A stretch of DNA of 64,000 nt from Spirochaetota bacterium (GCA_023398165.1 JAEWSQ010000014.1:156114-220113), one strand, 5' to 3'; counted from the first letter of the stretch, positions 16,252-25,812 are shown. Notes: a model not told the origin generated them from the letters alone. A program made the numbers and translations.

Positions 16252-17487
16252 GTGGTTATTAGCCTTTCCATCTTCCGCCCCACAAAGGTACAACAAAAAG
16301 CATTGAAGCTTCTGAAAGGCAGTGCTAAGCACATTTTGCTTTTTGGAGGATCGAGAAGCGGAAAAACAACGGTGCTTGTCATGGCCATTATTTACCGAGC
16401 CTGCAAGTATAACGGGAGCAGACACCTGATCTGCAGATACAGGGCTAAGGATGCACGAAGTTCAGTACTGCATGAGACATTAGTTCCCTGGCTGAAGAAA
16501 ACAGTGGGCGAGAAAAACTTCAAGCTCAATGTACATGACGGATTCATTCAGCTGTGGAATGGATCTGAGATTTGGATTGGCGGACTTGGGGATAAAGAAC
16601 AGGTTGATAAGATTCTTGGTCACGAGTATAACACCATTTATTTTAACGAAGTAAGTCAGATAACGTACAGCGCCATTACAACAGCGTACAGCCGTCTAGC
16701 AATGCACATTGAGGGATGCAAGAATAGATTTTTTTATGACTGCAATCCTGCAAGCCCGATGCACTGGGCGTATAAAGTGTTTATACGGAAACTTGAGCCG
16801 AGAACGGATGAGGCTTTAGAAAGGCCTACCCTCTATGACAGCATGGTATTAAATCCAGCTGATAATGTTGAAAACCTTGCAGAAGATTACATCGATGACA
16901 TTCTTGATAATCTTCCGGAAAAACAAAAAGCACGTTTTAAGGACGGCTTATGGGTTAAGGCTGAGGGTGTTGTATACGAAAAGTTTGAAGAGTCAATGAT
17001 TCTTAGTGATGAAACACTGCCGAGTGAGTTTGAGTATTACACTGCAGGACAGGACTTTGGTCTTAATATAGCAGGGGTGAAAATCGGGTGGAAGAAAAAT
17101 CTTACTGGCTTGTATTGTGTGTATATCATAGCTGATAACGGCGGTTTTAACATAACAACACAGACTTTTGTTGAGCAGCTTACTAGTAAAAAGTGGTATG
17201 AGGAAGTTTTTGTAACGTACTGCGATCCCGCAGGCGGAGAAAGAATACAGGAAATACCGGGCGGAGTTAAAGCCAATAATAGTGTTGATGCAGGGATTGA
17301 TTATATAAGTGCGCTGATTGAAAGAAAGAGATTTTTTGTTTCTAAGAGTGCAACAGGTGTACTTGGTGAAATATGGGACTATTCGAGGGATGAAAATAAT
17401 CAAATTGTGAAGGTCAATGATCATTACATGGATGCCATGAGGTACGGTATTTTTAGTGCCGTAACACAGGGTATCGTTCTTAATTGA
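16252..17487 (+). CDS. terL: Phage terminase large subunit
   Basis: About 411 residues. The N-terminal ATPase has Walker A GGSRSGKT and Walker B TIYFNEVSQ. The C-terminal RNase H-like nuclease includes AGQDFGLN and later DPAGGERIQE and DAMRYG. It packages DNA into proheads. I prefer GTG 16252, one base after the terS stop, but an in-frame TTG at 16237 is possible. The motifs place it in the PBSX/phage_terminase_3 type. It is followed by portal, protease and capsid in standard order. Confidence 0.93.
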   Translation: MVISLSIFRPTKVQQKALKLLKGSAKHILLFGGSRSGKTTVLVMAIIYRACKYNGSRHLICRYRAKDARSSVLHETLVPWLKKTVGEKNFKLNVHDGFIQLWNGSEIWIGGLGDKEQVDKILGHEYNTIYFNEVSQITYSAITTAYSRLAMHIEGCKNRFFYDCNPASPMHWAYKVFIRKLEPRTDEALERPTLYDSMVLNPADNVENLAEDYIDDILDNLPEKQKARFKDGLWVKAEGVVYEKFEESMILSDETLPSEFEYYTAGQDFGLNIAGVKIGWKKNLTGLYCVYIIADNGGFNITTQTFVEQLTSKKWYEEVFVTYCDPAGGERIQEIPGGVKANNSVDAGIDYISALIERKRFFVSKSATGVLGEIWDYSRDENNQIVKVNDHYMDAMRYGIFSAVTQGIVLN

Positions 17488-17604
17488 TATATTTTTATTT
17501 ATATAATGACATTTTTGCCGATACTGTAATGTACAGCACTTTTAATCATTCAGGCAAACCCTTCAATCATTTCGTGAATCAATTAACGGGGAGATTTCAC
17601 AGGT

Positions 17605-18795
17605 ATGAAGCTGGTGCAAAGGATTAGAAAAGCTCTTGAATCGTTCTCGTCGATCAATGAACGTGATAGTTCAGAAGACTTCCCAAACCATAATCAAAAA
17701 GTTATTAAAGACACCTACCTCCAGCATGCATGGGTGAGCATTGCCATTGATATTCTTATCCGCAACATTGGAAGAACTTCATACGTCATAAAGCTAAATA
17801 ATTCAGTTACTACTTCAACTCCTTCTGCAAAACTCTTTGAAAAACCAAATCAAAATGTGAGCTGCTTTGATCTTTGGAAACAAACTGCGGCATGGTGGAG
17901 TTTGGAAGGCGAAGCCTTCTGGTATTTCGGCAATGATTATACCTTCGGTGTACCGTCTTCTTTAACCGTATTGAACCCGAGGCTTATGAATCATGAAATA
18001 TCAGGGGGAAAAATTGTCAGATGGTTGTATGAGGGCGATGAAGGACAAAGACCGTTCACGATACTGAGCGATGAGGTTGTGCATTTTAAGGATTGGAATC
18101 CTTGGAATAGATGGCGGGGTGTTTGCCCCTTAGTGAGTCTTGCTATGGAAATTGAGCAGGATGTACTGGCGGGTAAATCTAATACTGATTTATTAAAAGA
18201 AGGAGGTATACCAAAGGGATTATTAAAGACTGATCAGATTATTCGGGAAGAAGAAGCTGACCAGATTGAAAAGAGGTGGGAATCACGTTATGGGAAAGGT
18301 ACAAAACGGAAGATTGCTGTTATTGGAAAAGGAACCAGTTATCAGCAATTAACACTTAATCCAGATGTCCTAAAACTTTTTGATATAAAAAAATGGAATC
18401 TATATACCATACTTGCGAAGTACGGTATACCCCCGAGAGTTGCTAATATCCATGAATCAAAATCGAGTTTATCAGGCACAGACACGAGAGAGCAGCATGC
18501 TGCGTTATGGAAGTATACACTGATACCAATGCTCAAGAACTTTGAGCAGATTGCTAATGTCCAGTTTTTTGACCGGCTTAGATTACAGGAGAGAGGTAGT
18601 TTTGATATCAGTATGATTCCTGAGCTGCAGGAAAGCGAAGATGAACAATCGAAAAGAGATATTGAAGAAATTAATGCAGGACTTATTACGATTAATGATG
18701 TACTAAAAAAACGAGGCCTCCCTCCAAAGCCATGGGGTGATACATGGTGGAGACCTAACAAACTAGCAGGTATTGAGGAAAATAAGCATGAGTGA
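17605..18795 (+). CDS. Phage portal protein (HK97 type)
   Basis: A 396-residue portal. The signature order is WVSIAIDILIRNIG, LEGEAFWYFG, DEVVHFKDWNP and then YGIPPRVANIHESKSSLSGT, typical of HK97-like portals. It forms the dodecameric ring through which DNA enters the head. GGGGAG lies a few bases before ATG. It overlaps the next gene by eight bases. The 117-base gap after terL holds nothing I can identify. Confidence 0.92.
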   Translation: MKLVQRIRKALESFSSINERDSSEDFPNHNQKVIKDTYLQHAWVSIAIDILIRNIGRTSYVIKLNNSVTTSTPSAKLFEKPNQNVSCFDLWKQTAAWWSLEGEAFWYFGNDYTFGVPSSLTVLNPRLMNHEISGGKIVRWLYEGDEGQRPFTILSDEVVHFKDWNPWNRWRGVCPLVSLAMEIEQDVLAGKSNTDLLKEGGIPKGLLKTDQIIREEEADQIEKRWESRYGKGTKRKIAVIGKGTSYQQLTLNPDVLKLFDIKKWNLYTILAKYGIPPRVANIHESKSSLSGTDTREQHAALWKYTLIPMLKNFEQIANVQFFDRLRLQERGSFDISMIPELQESEDEQSKRDIEEINAGLITINDVLKKRGLPPKPWGDTWWRPNKLAGIEENKHE

Positions 18796-19447
18796 GAGTA
18801 AATGTATTATTGCTTCAAGATTTAGATTTGTTAATGATTCGTTGAAGGAAATTATAAAATCATTTTGCCCTGATATGGACTTTGTTTCAGCAAATTCGGT
18901 AGAAGGTATTCTGAGTAATCTTTGTCCAGAACAGGAACAGTTTATTGTTATTGACAGATATATATTCGGCTTATTCATTGAAGAAGAGTTTAAAAAAATT
19001 ATTAGTATTCATCCAACAATCAAAGTCTTTTGTATTATGGATGATGTTTGTGAACGGTATTTTGGATTACGGCTTATGAGATGCGGATGCAATTGTATAA
19101 TCTACTATTTAGGAGAAGATACAACTTTTATTGATCAATTGCGTTCTGCTTTTGAAGGAAGAAAAGTAATTCCTGATAATATAAGGGATGCATTAGAAAA
19201 GAGAGAGTATTTACTGATGCCGGATTGTGTAGGGAGCTTAACGAAAAGAGAAATTGAAGTGCTTGCTCTTATGGTAAATGGTAAGTCTATTAAACAAATA
19301 TGCTTAAACTTAAAACTAGCTCACGGAACAGTAGCAAGTTTACGTTCAAGGATTATGAAAAAATTGGGAGTGTCGAATTCGTTTGAAACAATAAGAATTG
19401 CCTCTTCCTATGGATACACATATGCAAGGAGTTTTGAGTGTTTTTAA
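18788..19447 (+). CDS. LuxR/NarL-type regulator inside the head operon
   Basis: About 219 residues. The C-terminus is a LuxR/GerE helix-turn-helix (LTKREIEVLALMVNGKSIKQ, then LKLAHGTVASLRSRIMKKLG). The N-terminus has a receiver-like alpha/beta pattern with QFIVIDRY at the usual phospho-acceptor strand, but the acidic cluster is incomplete, so phosphorylation is doubtful. ATG 18788 is preferred because GAGG lies nine bases before it. It overlaps portal by eight bases and the protease region downstream, an unusual place for a regulator. It may control the element's late genes or a host function. Confidence 0.85.
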   Translation: MSESKCIIASRFRFVNDSLKEIIKSFCPDMDFVSANSVEGILSNLCPEQEQFIVIDRYIFGLFIEEEFKKIISIHPTIKVFCIMDDVCERYFGLRLMRCGCNCIIYYLGEDTTFIDQLRSAFEGRKVIPDNIRDALEKREYLLMPDCVGSLTKREIEVLALMVNGKSIKQICLNLKLAHGTVASLRSRIMKKLGVSNSFETIRIASSYGYTYARSFECF

Positions 19448-19476
19448 GAACAAAGGATAGTAAGGGCTATGTAAAC

Positions 19477-20109
19477 ATGAGTTATACGGTTCTTCTTGAT
19501 TTTTTGAAACAGAATGCGAATAAGGCAGGAAAAATCCAAGATACAATTGAATTACGCTGCTTTGTTCCATTTGTGAAAGCTGAAATTGACGATGATTTGT
19601 TTCATTGGGTATTTTCCAGTTTTGATATTGATAGAAGTTTAGAGCGCATTGATCCGTGCGGATGGGAGCTTGAGCATTACAAAAGCAACCCAGTGATCTT
19701 ATGGGCTCATAACAGTGCAATACCTGCGATCGGGTATGCTAAAAATGTTACGTGCGATACTGAACTCAAAGGGGATGTTGTATTCAATGATAAATCCTTT
19801 GACCAGTTCGGCTGGAGTATTGGACAGCGTGTTAAGTACGGTTCAATTCGAAGCGGAAGTGTTGGCCTACTTCTTAAAGAAGTTGAGTTTGTTGATAAAA
19901 AGAAAACACCGGATGAGAAGGCGGAAGTTATCTTTAGACAGCAGGAATTATTGGAGTTCAGTATTTGTAATGTACCGCAGAACCCTTTTGCAACAGTAGA
20001 GAACACCTTTGGTAAAAACACGGTTGAGGATGTAGAGAAAAGCTACGATTTCTTTTCGCTTATTACAGGAGGTATACATAGTGGGGAATCCGCAGATAAT
20101 TGCGCTTAA
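19477..20109 (+). CDS. Phage prohead maturation protease
   Basis: About 210 residues of the HK97-type (S78/U35) prohead protease: ELEHYKSNPVILWAHN with the catalytic His, then SIRSGSVGLLLKEVEF with the Ser, and LLEFSICNVPQNPFA. It trims capsid and scaffold during head maturation. The chosen ATG follows AAGG. A GTG at 19438 in the same frame is an alternative and would overlap the regulator. Its 3' end overlaps the capsid gene by 29 bases. Confidence 0.88.
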   Translation: MSYTVLLDFLKQNANKAGKIQDTIELRCFVPFVKAEIDDDLFHWVFSSFDIDRSLERIDPCGWELEHYKSNPVILWAHNSAIPAIGYAKNVTCDTELKGDVVFNDKSFDQFGWSIGQRVKYGSIRSGSVGLLLKEVEFVDKKKTPDEKAEVIFRQQELLEFSICNVPQNPFATVENTFGKNTVEDVEKSYDFFSLITGGIHSGESADNCA

Positions 20110-21391
20110 GAAACAGCTTGAGGATATGAAGAAAATGACCCCTTCGGGGTTCACTGATGCACAGCAGGCAGCATCATACTTTGCAGAAAAAGAAGTCTTA
20201 CTGGAAAGTATTGTGAAAGGACTTGAAAGCATAGAAAGCGCTACAACGACAGAAAATGAAGGTATAAAGGAAGCGATAAAATCATTCCGCGATACCTTGA
20301 AAAATCAGATGAGTCACCCGGAAGAGCTCACACGAAAAGAAGTGATGTATCAGCTTGGTAAGGCTCTAGCTGCAGCGTGGACAGGCGATACTCAGACTCT
20401 TGGTTCTCTACGCTGTACACCAAATCTGAAAAGTGAAAACTGGAATAATCCAGCGGACTTTGAATGGACACGGGAAAAGGGATTTCAGATTAATAGGAAT
20501 AAGGCTGTTCTTGGGGAGCCGATGGGTAACATGGCAACCAATGACCAGTTCCTTATTAATCCTATATATGAAGAAGTTATCATGAGCGATGTTGCCAAAA
20601 AGTCTGTCATGATGAACCTCGTAACTAATAGGCCGATGGCAGGACCGAGTATCTTTATTCCAGAGCGGGATAACGGAGGCTTAGTATTAAACTGGCTTAC
20701 AAGCTACGGGCAGCAGATTCAGGCAAGTAAGCCCAATGCGCCTGTCCGTAAGGAATTGAAGGCCTACACACTTGCAGGCTACATCCCCTGGTTTGATGAG
20801 TTTGAAGAAGACTCCTATACTGATTTGGGCAGAATCTTCATGGAAGAGTTTACGGAAACTTATGGTCAGGAATTTGACAAACAGTGTCTTATTGCTAATG
20901 CAGCTCCTTTTACTGGAGCATTTCATGCGGAGAATATCGGAAGTCATGTGATAAAAGGAGCGACTATCGATAAGCTTACCTATATTGATTTTCGGGATGC
21001 GGAGCTAAAGGTAAAGCCGGAAGAGAGAAAGGACTGCTGCTGGTTTTTTAATGAAACCATATTGAATCACATTACCAATGTGCTTGATGCAAACGGGAAC
21101 CCTATTTGGAGGCGGCCTGAGGATAAGAAGCCGGGAAAGGTAGACGGCTACACGTATTATGAATCAAGTTTGCTTCCCCAGTATAACGACATTCTTACGA
21201 ATACTTCTTTTGCGGTGTTTATGAATCCGAAGAGGATCCTGCACGGCAACAGAAAAGGGATTGAGATTAAGAGGTTTGAGGGAACGACTGAGAGCCTTGA
21301 GTATGGGGAAATCTTCATGAGGTTCCGTAAGCGATCCGGATTTAGAGTAAGCCGTGCAAAGAATAACATGGTGCTTCTAAAAACTGCATAG
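20081..21391 (+). CDS. Major capsid protein (HK97 fold) with N-terminal scaffold domain
   Basis: 436 residues starting at GTG 20081 with AGGAGG nine bases upstream. The first 100 or so residues are a charged coiled coil (delta/scaffold domain) that the protease would remove. The remaining part has HK97-capsid features such as QFLINPIYEEVI, then NRPMAGPSIFIPERDNGG. The C-terminus ends in a beta strand. It follows the protease in the usual order and is closed by a strong terminator. Confidence 0.9.
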   Translation: MGNPQIIALKKQLEDMKKMTPSGFTDAQQAASYFAEKEVLLESIVKGLESIESATTTENEGIKEAIKSFRDTLKNQMSHPEELTRKEVMYQLGKALAAAWTGDTQTLGSLRCTPNLKSENWNNPADFEWTREKGFQINRNKAVLGEPMGNMATNDQFLINPIYEEVIMSDVAKKSVMMNLVTNRPMAGPSIFIPERDNGGLVLNWLTSYGQQIQASKPNAPVRKELKAYTLAGYIPWFDEFEEDSYTDLGRIFMEEFTETYGQEFDKQCLIANAAPFTGAFHAENIGSHVIKGATIDKLTYIDFRDAELKVKPEERKDCCWFFNETILNHITNVLDANGNPIWRRPEDKKPGKVDGYTYYESSLLPQYNDILTNTSFAVFMNPKRILHGNRKGIEIKRFEGTTESLEYGEIFMRFRKRSGFRVSRAKNNMVLLKTA

Positions 21392-21397
21392 AATAAG

Positions 21398-21425
21398 CCG
21401 GTACATAACGTACCGGTATTTTTTT
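21398..21425 (+). terminator. Intrinsic terminator after the capsid gene
   Basis: CCGGTAC, loop ATAAC, GTACCGG and a T-rich tail. It would separate the abundant head transcript from the connector genes. Confidence 0.85.
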
Positions 21426-21435
21426 AAGGAGATGC

Positions 21436-21954
21436 ATGTTAGATCATATTGTGTCGTATATTGAGCTGCAGAAGTATATTACACTATTCCCAGAGGAGAA
21501 GGAGCGGGATGTACTTCTTTTGAGCAGTATTCATGAATATCTTGAGGATTACACGGATAGAAAATATTTATTAGAAGAGTATGAACAAAGACTGAAGGTT
21601 GAAGGAAGCTGCGTTACACTGCGGAATTGGCCGATTCAGAGGATAATATCCGTTATTGATGAGAGAACTAAAGAAGATATTACAGAGGAAGCGGTCTTTA
21701 TTAGCGATGAGAAAGATAGAACTATCAGTCTACCTGAGGTTTATGAGGGTCATATTGTGAATATTACCTATGAAGCAGGATATGAGGCTGGTAAGTGTCC
21801 GTCACGGCTCAAGGAAGCTCTTGTACGGTTTTTTAAGCTGGAAAAGGAGGCTAGTAACGGGGGGACTATAAACAAAGAAAGGCTGGCATTTTTTGACTAT
21901 GAGAGAGAGTGTTTACAGCGTATGATTGATGGTTTAGTATATAAAAGGTATTAG
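21436..21954 (+). CDS. Head-tail connector protein (gp6-like)
   Basis: A 172-residue protein of the phage gp6-like head-tail connector type: an N-terminal helical start (LQKYITLFPEEKERDVLLLS), a beta-rich middle (VTLRNWPIQRIISVID) and VNITYEAGYEAGKCPSRLKE, a common family motif. AAGGAG precedes ATG. It abuts the next gene with no gap. Confidence 0.8.
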   Translation: MLDHIVSYIELQKYITLFPEEKERDVLLLSSIHEYLEDYTDRKYLLEEYEQRLKVEGSCVTLRNWPIQRIISVIDERTKEDITEEAVFISDEKDRTISLPEVYEGHIVNITYEAGYEAGKCPSRLKEALVRFFKLEKEASNGGTINKERLAFFDYERECLQRMIDGLVYKRY

Positions 21955-22359
21955 ATGACACAGGAAGAAAGAGTAATTCTGGGGCTACAGGAGCTTATAC
22001 AGACAGAATATAATAGCATACTGAGTAAGAGTAATAAAAAGTATAATGACGGCATTATTGTTGAGGAAATAACAGGCTGCCGAGTAGAAGATGAAAAAGG
22101 ACTGGTTCCTTACATCAGTATACATACAATAGATGCGGCTAATAGGATTAAAGACAGGATTATTGATACTACCACATACCTGATAAACCTAGCAATTCAT
22201 GAGAAGGAAAGTATTCATGATTCATGGCGGACAAGGGCAAGGTATGTGGAGGCTGTACAGGATCTAGTAAGAAATAATATGGTGAATGAAGGGGTCTGGG
22301 AGTTCGCGGGAGTTAAGGGATGTAAAAATAACGTGATTGAGATAGAGGTTATTGTATAG
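21955..22359 (+). CDS. Phage head-tail joining protein, likely
   Basis: A 134-residue soluble alpha/beta protein that starts immediately after the connector stop, so the two are coupled. No diagnostic motif seen. By position it should be a head completion or tail terminator protein. It is the last clear morphogenesis gene before the accessory region. Confidence 0.62.
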   Translation: MTQEERVILGLQELIQTEYNSILSKSNKKYNDGIIVEEITGCRVEDEKGLVPYISIHTIDAANRIKDRIIDTTTYLINLAIHEKESIHDSWRTRARYVEAVQDLVRNNMVNEGVWEFAGVKGCKNNVIEIEVIV

Positions 22360-22370
22360 GAAGAGAAAGG

Positions 22371-22458
22371 CCACACGGATTCGAACCGGCTACGCCGTTT
22401 CTGGGAAAAAAGTTAAAAAATTAAGAAGATTTCCACACGGATTCGAGCTGACTACGTC
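22371..22458 (-). repeat. Two T-arm-like repeats
   Basis: On the minus strand a 26-base unit ending TCGAATCCGTGTGG occurs at 22458-22433 and again at 22396-22371. Each resembles the T-arm and 3' end of a tRNA, but no matching 5' half is visible. The spacer is T-rich. Confidence 0.5.
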
Positions 22459-22553
22459 ACCTCTTTAAATAAATCAAAAAAAATACAAAACTCCTCATAG
22501 AAAAGGTTTATACTAGAGTACTAAACTCCCCTACTTAATGAAAATACTGGAGG

Positions 22554-23081
22554 ATGGTTTTGTATAATACTATTGAAGAAGTTATGAACTGTATCAGGTA
22601 TGAGCTGGAAAGAACTGAAAAGAAGCTTGATATTTTGTATGAAAAGCTTTTGGGGCGAAAGAAGGAAGCAGAAGCAGTTAACGGTGATGCTGAAATAGGC
22701 AATTTTTATCTTGAAACGGAGCTGTATTTTGAGGGTTTGCTGTATACTATAGACTCAATTGGGGAAAAGCTACGAGCACTCGAAGATGTGATGACTGATT
22801 ATGAAAAAAAACATGGGATAAAACTATATAGAGGCAGTTCTATTGAAGTAAAGATTGAGGATTACAGGGAAGATGAGAAGCTGGAGGTTATTCAGAAATT
22901 ACTGCAGGAGCAAAGAAGAAATACTATTATAAATACGGAAGTAAATATTCAGACAAATTCATTTATTATATATGCAGATCCGTTCAGTATTGAGTGTCCT
23001 GAAAAACGGCTTTCATTTCAATGGTTTTATGACATTGGGAAAGAATGTGTTAAAAAGGCTTTGGAAATAGTAAAAAGATGA
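22554..23081 (+). CDS. Unrecognised element protein with coiled coil
   Basis: About 175 residues with a long N-terminal coiled coil (residues 5-85, Glu/Lys rich) and a mixed C-terminal part. GGAGG ends only one base before ATG 22554; an in-frame TTG at 22560 has the better spacing. No domain recognised. It lies where tail genes would be expected, directly before the first integron-like module. Confidence 0.65.
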   Translation: MVLYNTIEEVMNCIRYELERTEKKLDILYEKLLGRKKEAEAVNGDAEIGNFYLETELYFEGLLYTIDSIGEKLRALEDVMTDYEKKHGIKLYRGSSIEVKIEDYREDEKLEVIQKLLQEQRRNTIINTEVNIQTNSFIIYADPFSIECPEKRLSFQWFYDIGKECVKKALEIVKR

Positions 23082-23120
23082 TTTTTGTTCAAGTTTTGAT
23101 ATGAAGTGTAATAGCTATGA

Positions 23121-23330
23121 GTTAGAGTTATTAAAGATTTTTTAAAAAAATTGCTTGACGGGATGCCTGTTAGGTTTATAATGTAGATAAGAGTTGTTTA
23201 TTTGCAAGTTTAAGAAAGGGCTGCCCATTGAATTTAGTTATATTAATAAGTATTAACCTATTTTCCATCATAGAAAATGAACACTCCAAATTATTTTTAT
23301 CAAGATCTGGATAAAAGGATGTTAGGTTGA
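23121..23330 (+). promoter_or_regulatory. attI/Pc-like integron platform, module 1
   Basis: TTGACG (23155-23160), a 16-base spacer and TATAAT (23177-23182) form a strong promoter. A GTTAGGT box (23321-23327, matching GTTRRRY) follows 138 bases later. The segment is repeated with high similarity at 28354-28563. Promoter plus recombination box before a gene ending in attC is the layout of an integron attI/Pc region. No integron integrase lies beside it. Confidence 0.65.
23277..23330 (+). CDS. Short leader peptide spanning the attI-like box
   Basis: 17 codons: MNTPNYFYQDLDKRMLG, ending at TGA inside the first bases of the cassette. The same first residues are encoded in module 2. In class 1 integrons a short ORF across attI can help translate the first cassette gene, and a similar role is possible here. 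It has no strong Shine-Dalgarno site. Confidence 0.5.
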   Translation: MNTPNYFYQDLDKRMLG

Positions 23331-23372
23331 CGCCGCCTGCGCGGCGCACAAGAAGAAATAAAAGGAGTATCT

Positions 23373-25703
23373 ATGATAATTGACTATGAAGATCTTTTTA
23401 AAAAGGCAATAAACTTGCGGGTTAACCTATTCTTGGGATCTGGATTCTCAATTCTATCTTTTAACAAGGAAGGTATAAAACTTCCTGTTGGTGAAGAATA
23501 TTCATCTGATTTGGTGCGCGATTTCAATAAAAAAAACTTAACCTCTTTAAAACTTCCAAGGCTCTTTTCAATTATTGAAAGTGAAAATAAAGAAGGTTTA
23601 TATAAAAATGTAATTAATCGTTTTACAGTTGGTAATTATAATAAATTATATAAAAATATGTTAAAATTAAACATTGGAAGTATTTTTACAACAAATGTTG
23701 ATGATTTAATTTTTAGAGTTGTTGAAGAAGAAAATAAATACTACATCAACGATGTAACGCTGAATGGTCCTGAGCTTGTAGATACGAGTGCAATAAATTA
23801 TTTGCCTCTTCATGGTTGTGTTAGAAATCCGAATGAGTTTGTTTTTTCTGAAAATGATATTGTTACAACATTTTCAAAAGATCCTGATAAATGGCGACAT
23901 CTTTCACACGGAATACAGGAATTACCTACAATTTTTTGGGGTTACTCGATGGAAGACGCTGGTGTAATAGCAGCCATTAGTAGCAAAGTGAGAAATGATC
24001 GGCCAGCAAAAAATAAATGGATTGTTTTGTATAATGCAGATGAGGCGAGTGAAATTTATTTTCGATCCTGCGGATTTTTTGTTATAAATTCTGACACAAA
24101 GGAGATGCTGAAGTACTTAGATGAGAATATTCGAGTTGAGGAAAAATTAAAAATTGATAATATACCTAATGAACTATTTCCGGATGTTGTATCTAGGAAA
24201 AAAACATACAAATCTGTTAGACCTATAAATGATTTCTTTTTGGGTAACCAACCTATATGGTCTGATATATTAACAAATAAAATTAGCAAAACAGAGCACT
24301 GTATTAATACACAAAATCAAATTGCTTCAAAACATCATGTTCTAATTACAGGTATTCCTGGTTCGGGAAAAACAACAATAGCCATGCAAACTGCATTGGA
24401 ATGTGCAAGTACTAATCTTGTTCTATTCTATAATATGATATCAAAGAATAAAGCAATTATTATACATTCAATATTAGGTGGCCAAAATGCTATAGTTTTT
24501 ATCGATGATGCAAGTAGTTCAAAAGAAGCAGTTTTTGAGTTGCTATCACATGATAACATTCAGATTGTTTTAATTGAGAGGGATACAAATCTTTCAGTTT
24601 TTCCTCAAGATATATTAAATAAATTTAAGAAAATTAATTCTACTGAAATTTCAATTCGGGATTATCAAAAAATACTATTAACAATCCCTAAAGAATTGCT
24701 ATCTCAGCAGAGAAAATCATATAATGAAGAATATATAACAGAAAACAATCTTTCTGTGTTTGATATAATTGCTGAAAATATCGAGTTAGCTACAATTCAA
24801 GAACGCGTTACAAATCTTCTTTCGTATTTATCAGTAAATGATCCAGAAGCTTTAAATCTTTTAATAATGATAGCATATGTAAGTAGTTGTAATACATTAT
24901 CGTCACTTGATATGATTATTTCTTTCTTAAATCTTGATGACTTTGATTATAGTGAGATAAATAAACGAGTTAGAAGACTTGGTGAAATTATCTGTGATTA
25001 TACACAAATATCTGCATTTATTGATCTGGACCAAGACTTTTATTTTATCCGATCAAAAATGTTATGTGATTCAATAATGAATACTGTAGAGCCGTTCTGT
25101 CTTAGAAATGTTGTTCAGGAGTTTCATGATCATGTTTTTCCATTTAAAATAAGTAATTATGATGTATTTCAACGAAAGGCGTATGATTCAACATTAATTA
25201 GTAAAATATTTCACAATTATGCTGATGGAAAAAGATTCTATATGGAAATATATAATCGAGATCAAAATTATTATTTAAAACAACAAGGCGCCTTATATCT
25301 CCTTGGCAAAAATCAATATCAAGAAGCTTTTGATTGGATAGATCAAGCACTTGTTGAAAGTAGTGGAAAGGTTTTCTCTATAAGAAATAGTCATGCTGTA
25401 ATACTTTTTCTATCTAGCATAAATGATTATACTAATAACGAGTTAGCTGCTAAGAACTTAAAGTCAAGTCTTGAAATACTAAAAAATTGTTATGAAAAAG
25501 ATAATCGTAAGGATTATCATGCTGAGAAATTTGCTGATTTCTCTATAAAGTATTATGAAAGATTTCATTCAGAAGTAGGTTTTAGCAATCTTTTTCTTGC
25601 TAAAAAATGGTTAAAAGAGATAATGAAAAATTATGAAAATTATCCTCCTCGAAGGATTACACAGCTTTACAAAAAGTTGAATCGTTATGAATTACCAGAA
25701 TAA
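23373..25703 (+). CDS. SIR2-domain NTPase, probable antiphage defence protein
   Basis: 776 residues. Residues 1-260 are a SIR2-like NADase domain: NLFLGSGFS (18-26), IFTTNVDD (about 104-111) and LPLHGCV (about 146-152). A P-loop NTPase follows, with GIPGSGKTT near residue 328 and FIDDASS near 375. The C-terminus is helical and repeat-like. SIR2 plus STAND/P-loop proteins (Avs5 type and relatives) deplete NAD on phage sensing; the mechanism here is inferred from that family. AAGGAG precedes ATG. The gene is AT-rich compared with the chromosome, sits behind module 1 and its stop touches an attC site, so it is a gene cassette. Confidence 0.85.
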   Translation: MIIDYEDLFKKAINLRVNLFLGSGFSILSFNKEGIKLPVGEEYSSDLVRDFNKKNLTSLKLPRLFSIIESENKEGLYKNVINRFTVGNYNKLYKNMLKLNIGSIFTTNVDDLIFRVVEEENKYYINDVTLNGPELVDTSAINYLPLHGCVRNPNEFVFSENDIVTTFSKDPDKWRHLSHGIQELPTIFWGYSMEDAGVIAAISSKVRNDRPAKNKWIVLYNADEASEIYFRSCGFFVINSDTKEMLKYLDENIRVEEKLKIDNIPNELFPDVVSRKKTYKSVRPINDFFLGNQPIWSDILTNKISKTEHCINTQNQIASKHHVLITGIPGSGKTTIAMQTALECASTNLVLFYNMISKNKAIIIHSILGGQNAIVFIDDASSSKEAVFELLSHDNIQIVLIERDTNLSVFPQDILNKFKKINSTEISIRDYQKILLTIPKELLSQQRKSYNEEYITENNLSVFDIIAENIELATIQERVTNLLSYLSVNDPEALNLLIMIAYVSSCNTLSSLDMIISFLNLDDFDYSEINKRVRRLGEIICDYTQISAFIDLDQDFYFIRSKMLCDSIMNTVEPFCLRNVVQEFHDHVFPFKISNYDVFQRKAYDSTLISKIFHNYADGKRFYMEIYNRDQNYYLKQQGALYLLGKNQYQEAFDWIDQALVESSGKVFSIRNSHAVILFLSSINDYTNNELAAKNLKSSLEILKNCYEKDNRKDYHAEKFADFSIKYYERFHSEVGFSNLFLAKKWLKEIMKNYENYPPRRITQLYKKLNRYELPE

Positions 25704-25812
25704 CCTAACAACTGCTTCAACCTGACTCGGCTATTGTCACAAAACTTGCTGGTCGCTTCGATCGACAAGTATTGCGCCAATGTACGCCTCGCAGGTTAAG
25801 CAAATGTTAACC
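25703..25812 (+). other. attC recombination site (complete)
   Basis: The 5' box ACCTAAC (RYYYAAC) and the 3' box GTTAACC flank an imperfect inverted repeat. TAACAACTGCTTCAACCTG on the left mirrors CAGGTTAAGCAAATGTTA on the right, offset by one extra base, as in genuine attC hairpins. The SIR2 gene's stop overlaps the 5' box. Confidence 0.85.
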
